DNA of 5,933 nucleotides from Cellvibrionales bacterium UBA1963. Its GTDB lineage: Bacteria > Pseudomonadota > Gammaproteobacteria > Pseudomonadales > UBA7434. The notes beneath the pieces were generated by a model. That model ran no database searches. It had not been told where the DNA came from and saw only the letters and a program-made list of their open reading frames with translations. This document shows positions 4,883 to 5,933 of the stretch, in pieces; within the stretch, counting starts at the first letter, position 1; each line of letters begins with the position of its first letter. The translations under genes and the position numbers were made by a program. The stretch lies in NCBI GenBank assembly GCA_002336035.1, contig DDED01000089.1:4913-10845 (forward strand), read 5' to 3'.

Positions 4883-5830
4883 TTAAGCGTTTATATGTGG
4901 TATTTGAAACACAACTTTAATGGCCCCAAGCGATCGATCGTTAGCCATATTAAATGCTTCATTGTAACCCTCTAATGGGAAACGATGCGTTATCATTAAG
5001 TCTGCAATGCTGGAATTGTTAGAGAGAATGTTTGCTGCTTCAACAAAATCTCTTTGGCTGCTGTTGCATCGATAAGTCGCTGCACCAATTAATGAAAGCT
5101 CTTTAGCGCTAAATTGGAGGTCAAGCATGGCACCATTCCAAAAGCTGCCCAGCATTAAAATTCTACCCATGGGCTGCAATAGCTGGCAAGCCTGCCGAAC
5201 CGTTTCTGTACTTCCTACAGCATCAATGACCAGAGTGTAACCATCGCTAACTCGATGTGAGGCATTAAACTGATTGGCGACCTGCTGTTGGTGTTCATAA
5301 CGTGAAATAATGTCACATTTTAGGCCTCGAGCATGCAGAGCAATCGTGGTCATTAGGCCTATAGCACCGGCTCCAATGACTAATATTTTTTCTTTGCTGC
5401 TTATATTTGCTCGGTTTAAACCATGTAATGCGACGGCCAACGGTTCAATCAGTGAGGCGTTTTCTATTGCTAAGCCAGTGGGTATGGGGACTAATGTATT
5501 GGCTGGTACGATAATGGATTCTGCCATCCCTCCATCGAGTCCGACGCCGAGTAGTTTCGCTTGGTTGCTGCAATGATTATGAAAGCCGTCATCGCAATTA
5601 AGACAGCTGCCACATGAAATAATAGGTTCTATTGCAACCGCGGTCCCATTTTCAGTATGGCCTACGAATTCATGACCAAGAACTCGATTTTCAGCCCAAC
5701 CGCTGTGCATTAAGTGAAGGTCAGAGCTGCAAATAGATGCCGCTCGAATGTTGACTTTGACCCCATGACCAGTGGGTTCTGGTAAATTAACTAAATTGGG
5801 CGCTTTATTATTAATTTGTATCGCTTTCAT
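4883..5830 (-). CDS. Zinc-dependent alcohol dehydrogenase, medium-chain (MDR) family
   Basis: The 315-residue protein has a GroES-like catalytic domain (about 1-135) followed by a Rossmann domain. Catalytic-zinc ligands are Cys34 (CSSDLH), His53-Glu54 in GHE, and Glu129 in IEPLAVALHG. Four cysteines for a structural zinc are present (73, 76, 79, 87). The coenzyme loop is GAGAIG (153-158) and the end shows the family pattern HRFPLEGYNEAF...GAIKVVF. The closest general class is threonine/sorbitol-dehydrogenase-like enzymes that oxidise a secondary alcohol with NAD(P), but the substrate cannot be read from the sequence. The protein is about 25-35 residues shorter than usual, mainly because the segment between the second Rossmann strand and YTLVIDAVGS (199-208) is compact. 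The second strand ends in ISRYEH with no acidic residue, hinting at NADP use. The ATG at 5830 has only a weak ribosome site. It is followed 11 bases on by the NYN gene. Confidence 0.92.
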   Translation of the reverse strand: MKAIQINNKAPNLVNLPEPTGHGVKVNIRAASICSSDLHLMHSGWAENRVLGHEFVGHTENGTAVAIEPIISCGSCLNCDDGFHNHCSNQAKLLGVGLDGGMAESIIVPANTLVPIPTGLAIENASLIEPLAVALHGLNRANISSKEKILVIGAGAIGLMTTIALHARGLKCDIISRYEHQQQVANQFNASHRVSDGYTLVIDAVGSTETVRQACQLLQPMGRILMLGSFWNGAMLDLQFSAKELSLIGAATYRCNSSQRDFVEAANILSNNSSIADLMITHRFPLEGYNEAFNMANDRSLGAIKVVFQIPHINA

Positions 5831-5843
5831 AAATGAACCGTTG

Positions 5844-5871
5844 TTGGCAATAAGTATTTTTAGCGTATAAT
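5844..5871 (+). promoter_or_regulatory. Strong sigma-70-type promoter reading rightward, out of the window
   Basis: On the plus strand TTGGCA (5844-5849, five of six to TTGACA) is followed after 16 bases by a perfect TATAAT (5866-5871). No gene begins in the remaining 62 bases, so it should drive a gene or RNA beyond the window end, divergent from the dehydrogenase. It lies inside the dehydrogenase leader, which would link control of the two directions. No equally good promoter is seen for the dehydrogenase on the minus strand. Confidence 0.55.
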
Positions 5872-5933
5872 TAGCTTTATTATTGCTTCTTTTGTTATTG
5901 TCGGCGACTTTTAGTTATTGTAAAACAGTTTAG

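Overview
The window reads as a chromosomal segment of a marine-type gammaproteobacterium, most likely an Alteromonadales or Shewanella-like lineage. This rests on a moderate-to-low GC feel, close resemblance of the encoded YbiT and QmcA proteins to enterobacterial and Shewanella-type homologues, and a tRNA with an encoded CCA end. The species cannot be named from the sequence. All five well-supported protein genes lie on the minus strand.

Layout. Positions 1-31 are the 3' end of a tRNA, probably tRNA-Arg, read on the plus strand. Positions 32-951 are sparse. They hold a likely tRNA-operon terminator (150-173), several inverted repeats, one doubtful 95-codon reading frame (282-569), and a 169-base segment (563-731) closed by a perfect 10-bp inverted repeat that extends to a 14-bp stem with one bulge. 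From 952 onward the window is dense: ybiT (952-2541, ABC-F translation factor, GTG start); a 231-base gap with a ybiT promoter candidate; an NfeD-family membrane protein (2773-3246) and the SPFH/stomatin protein QmcA (3266-4240), which form a two-gene unit; a 142-base gap; a NYN-domain putative ribonuclease (4383-4871); and a zinc-dependent medium-chain dehydrogenase (4883-5830), 11 bases upstream of the NYN gene. The last 100 bases carry a good sigma-70-type promoter (5844-5871) reading rightward out of the window.

How the genes work together. The qmcA-nfeD pair is a widespread membrane-quality-control module in which the NfeD protein accompanies the SPFH scaffold. The dehydrogenase and NYN protein are probably cotranscribed, but no common pathway is evident. 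ybiT has its own promoter candidate and is best viewed as independent.

The protein genes are all recognisable families, and I do not see a clear new multi-gene system. The most interesting unexplained part is the 140-731 stretch beside the tRNA, where several independent dyad structures cluster around a doubtful short reading frame. This could be a structured RNA, a repeat element or the debris of an integration event.
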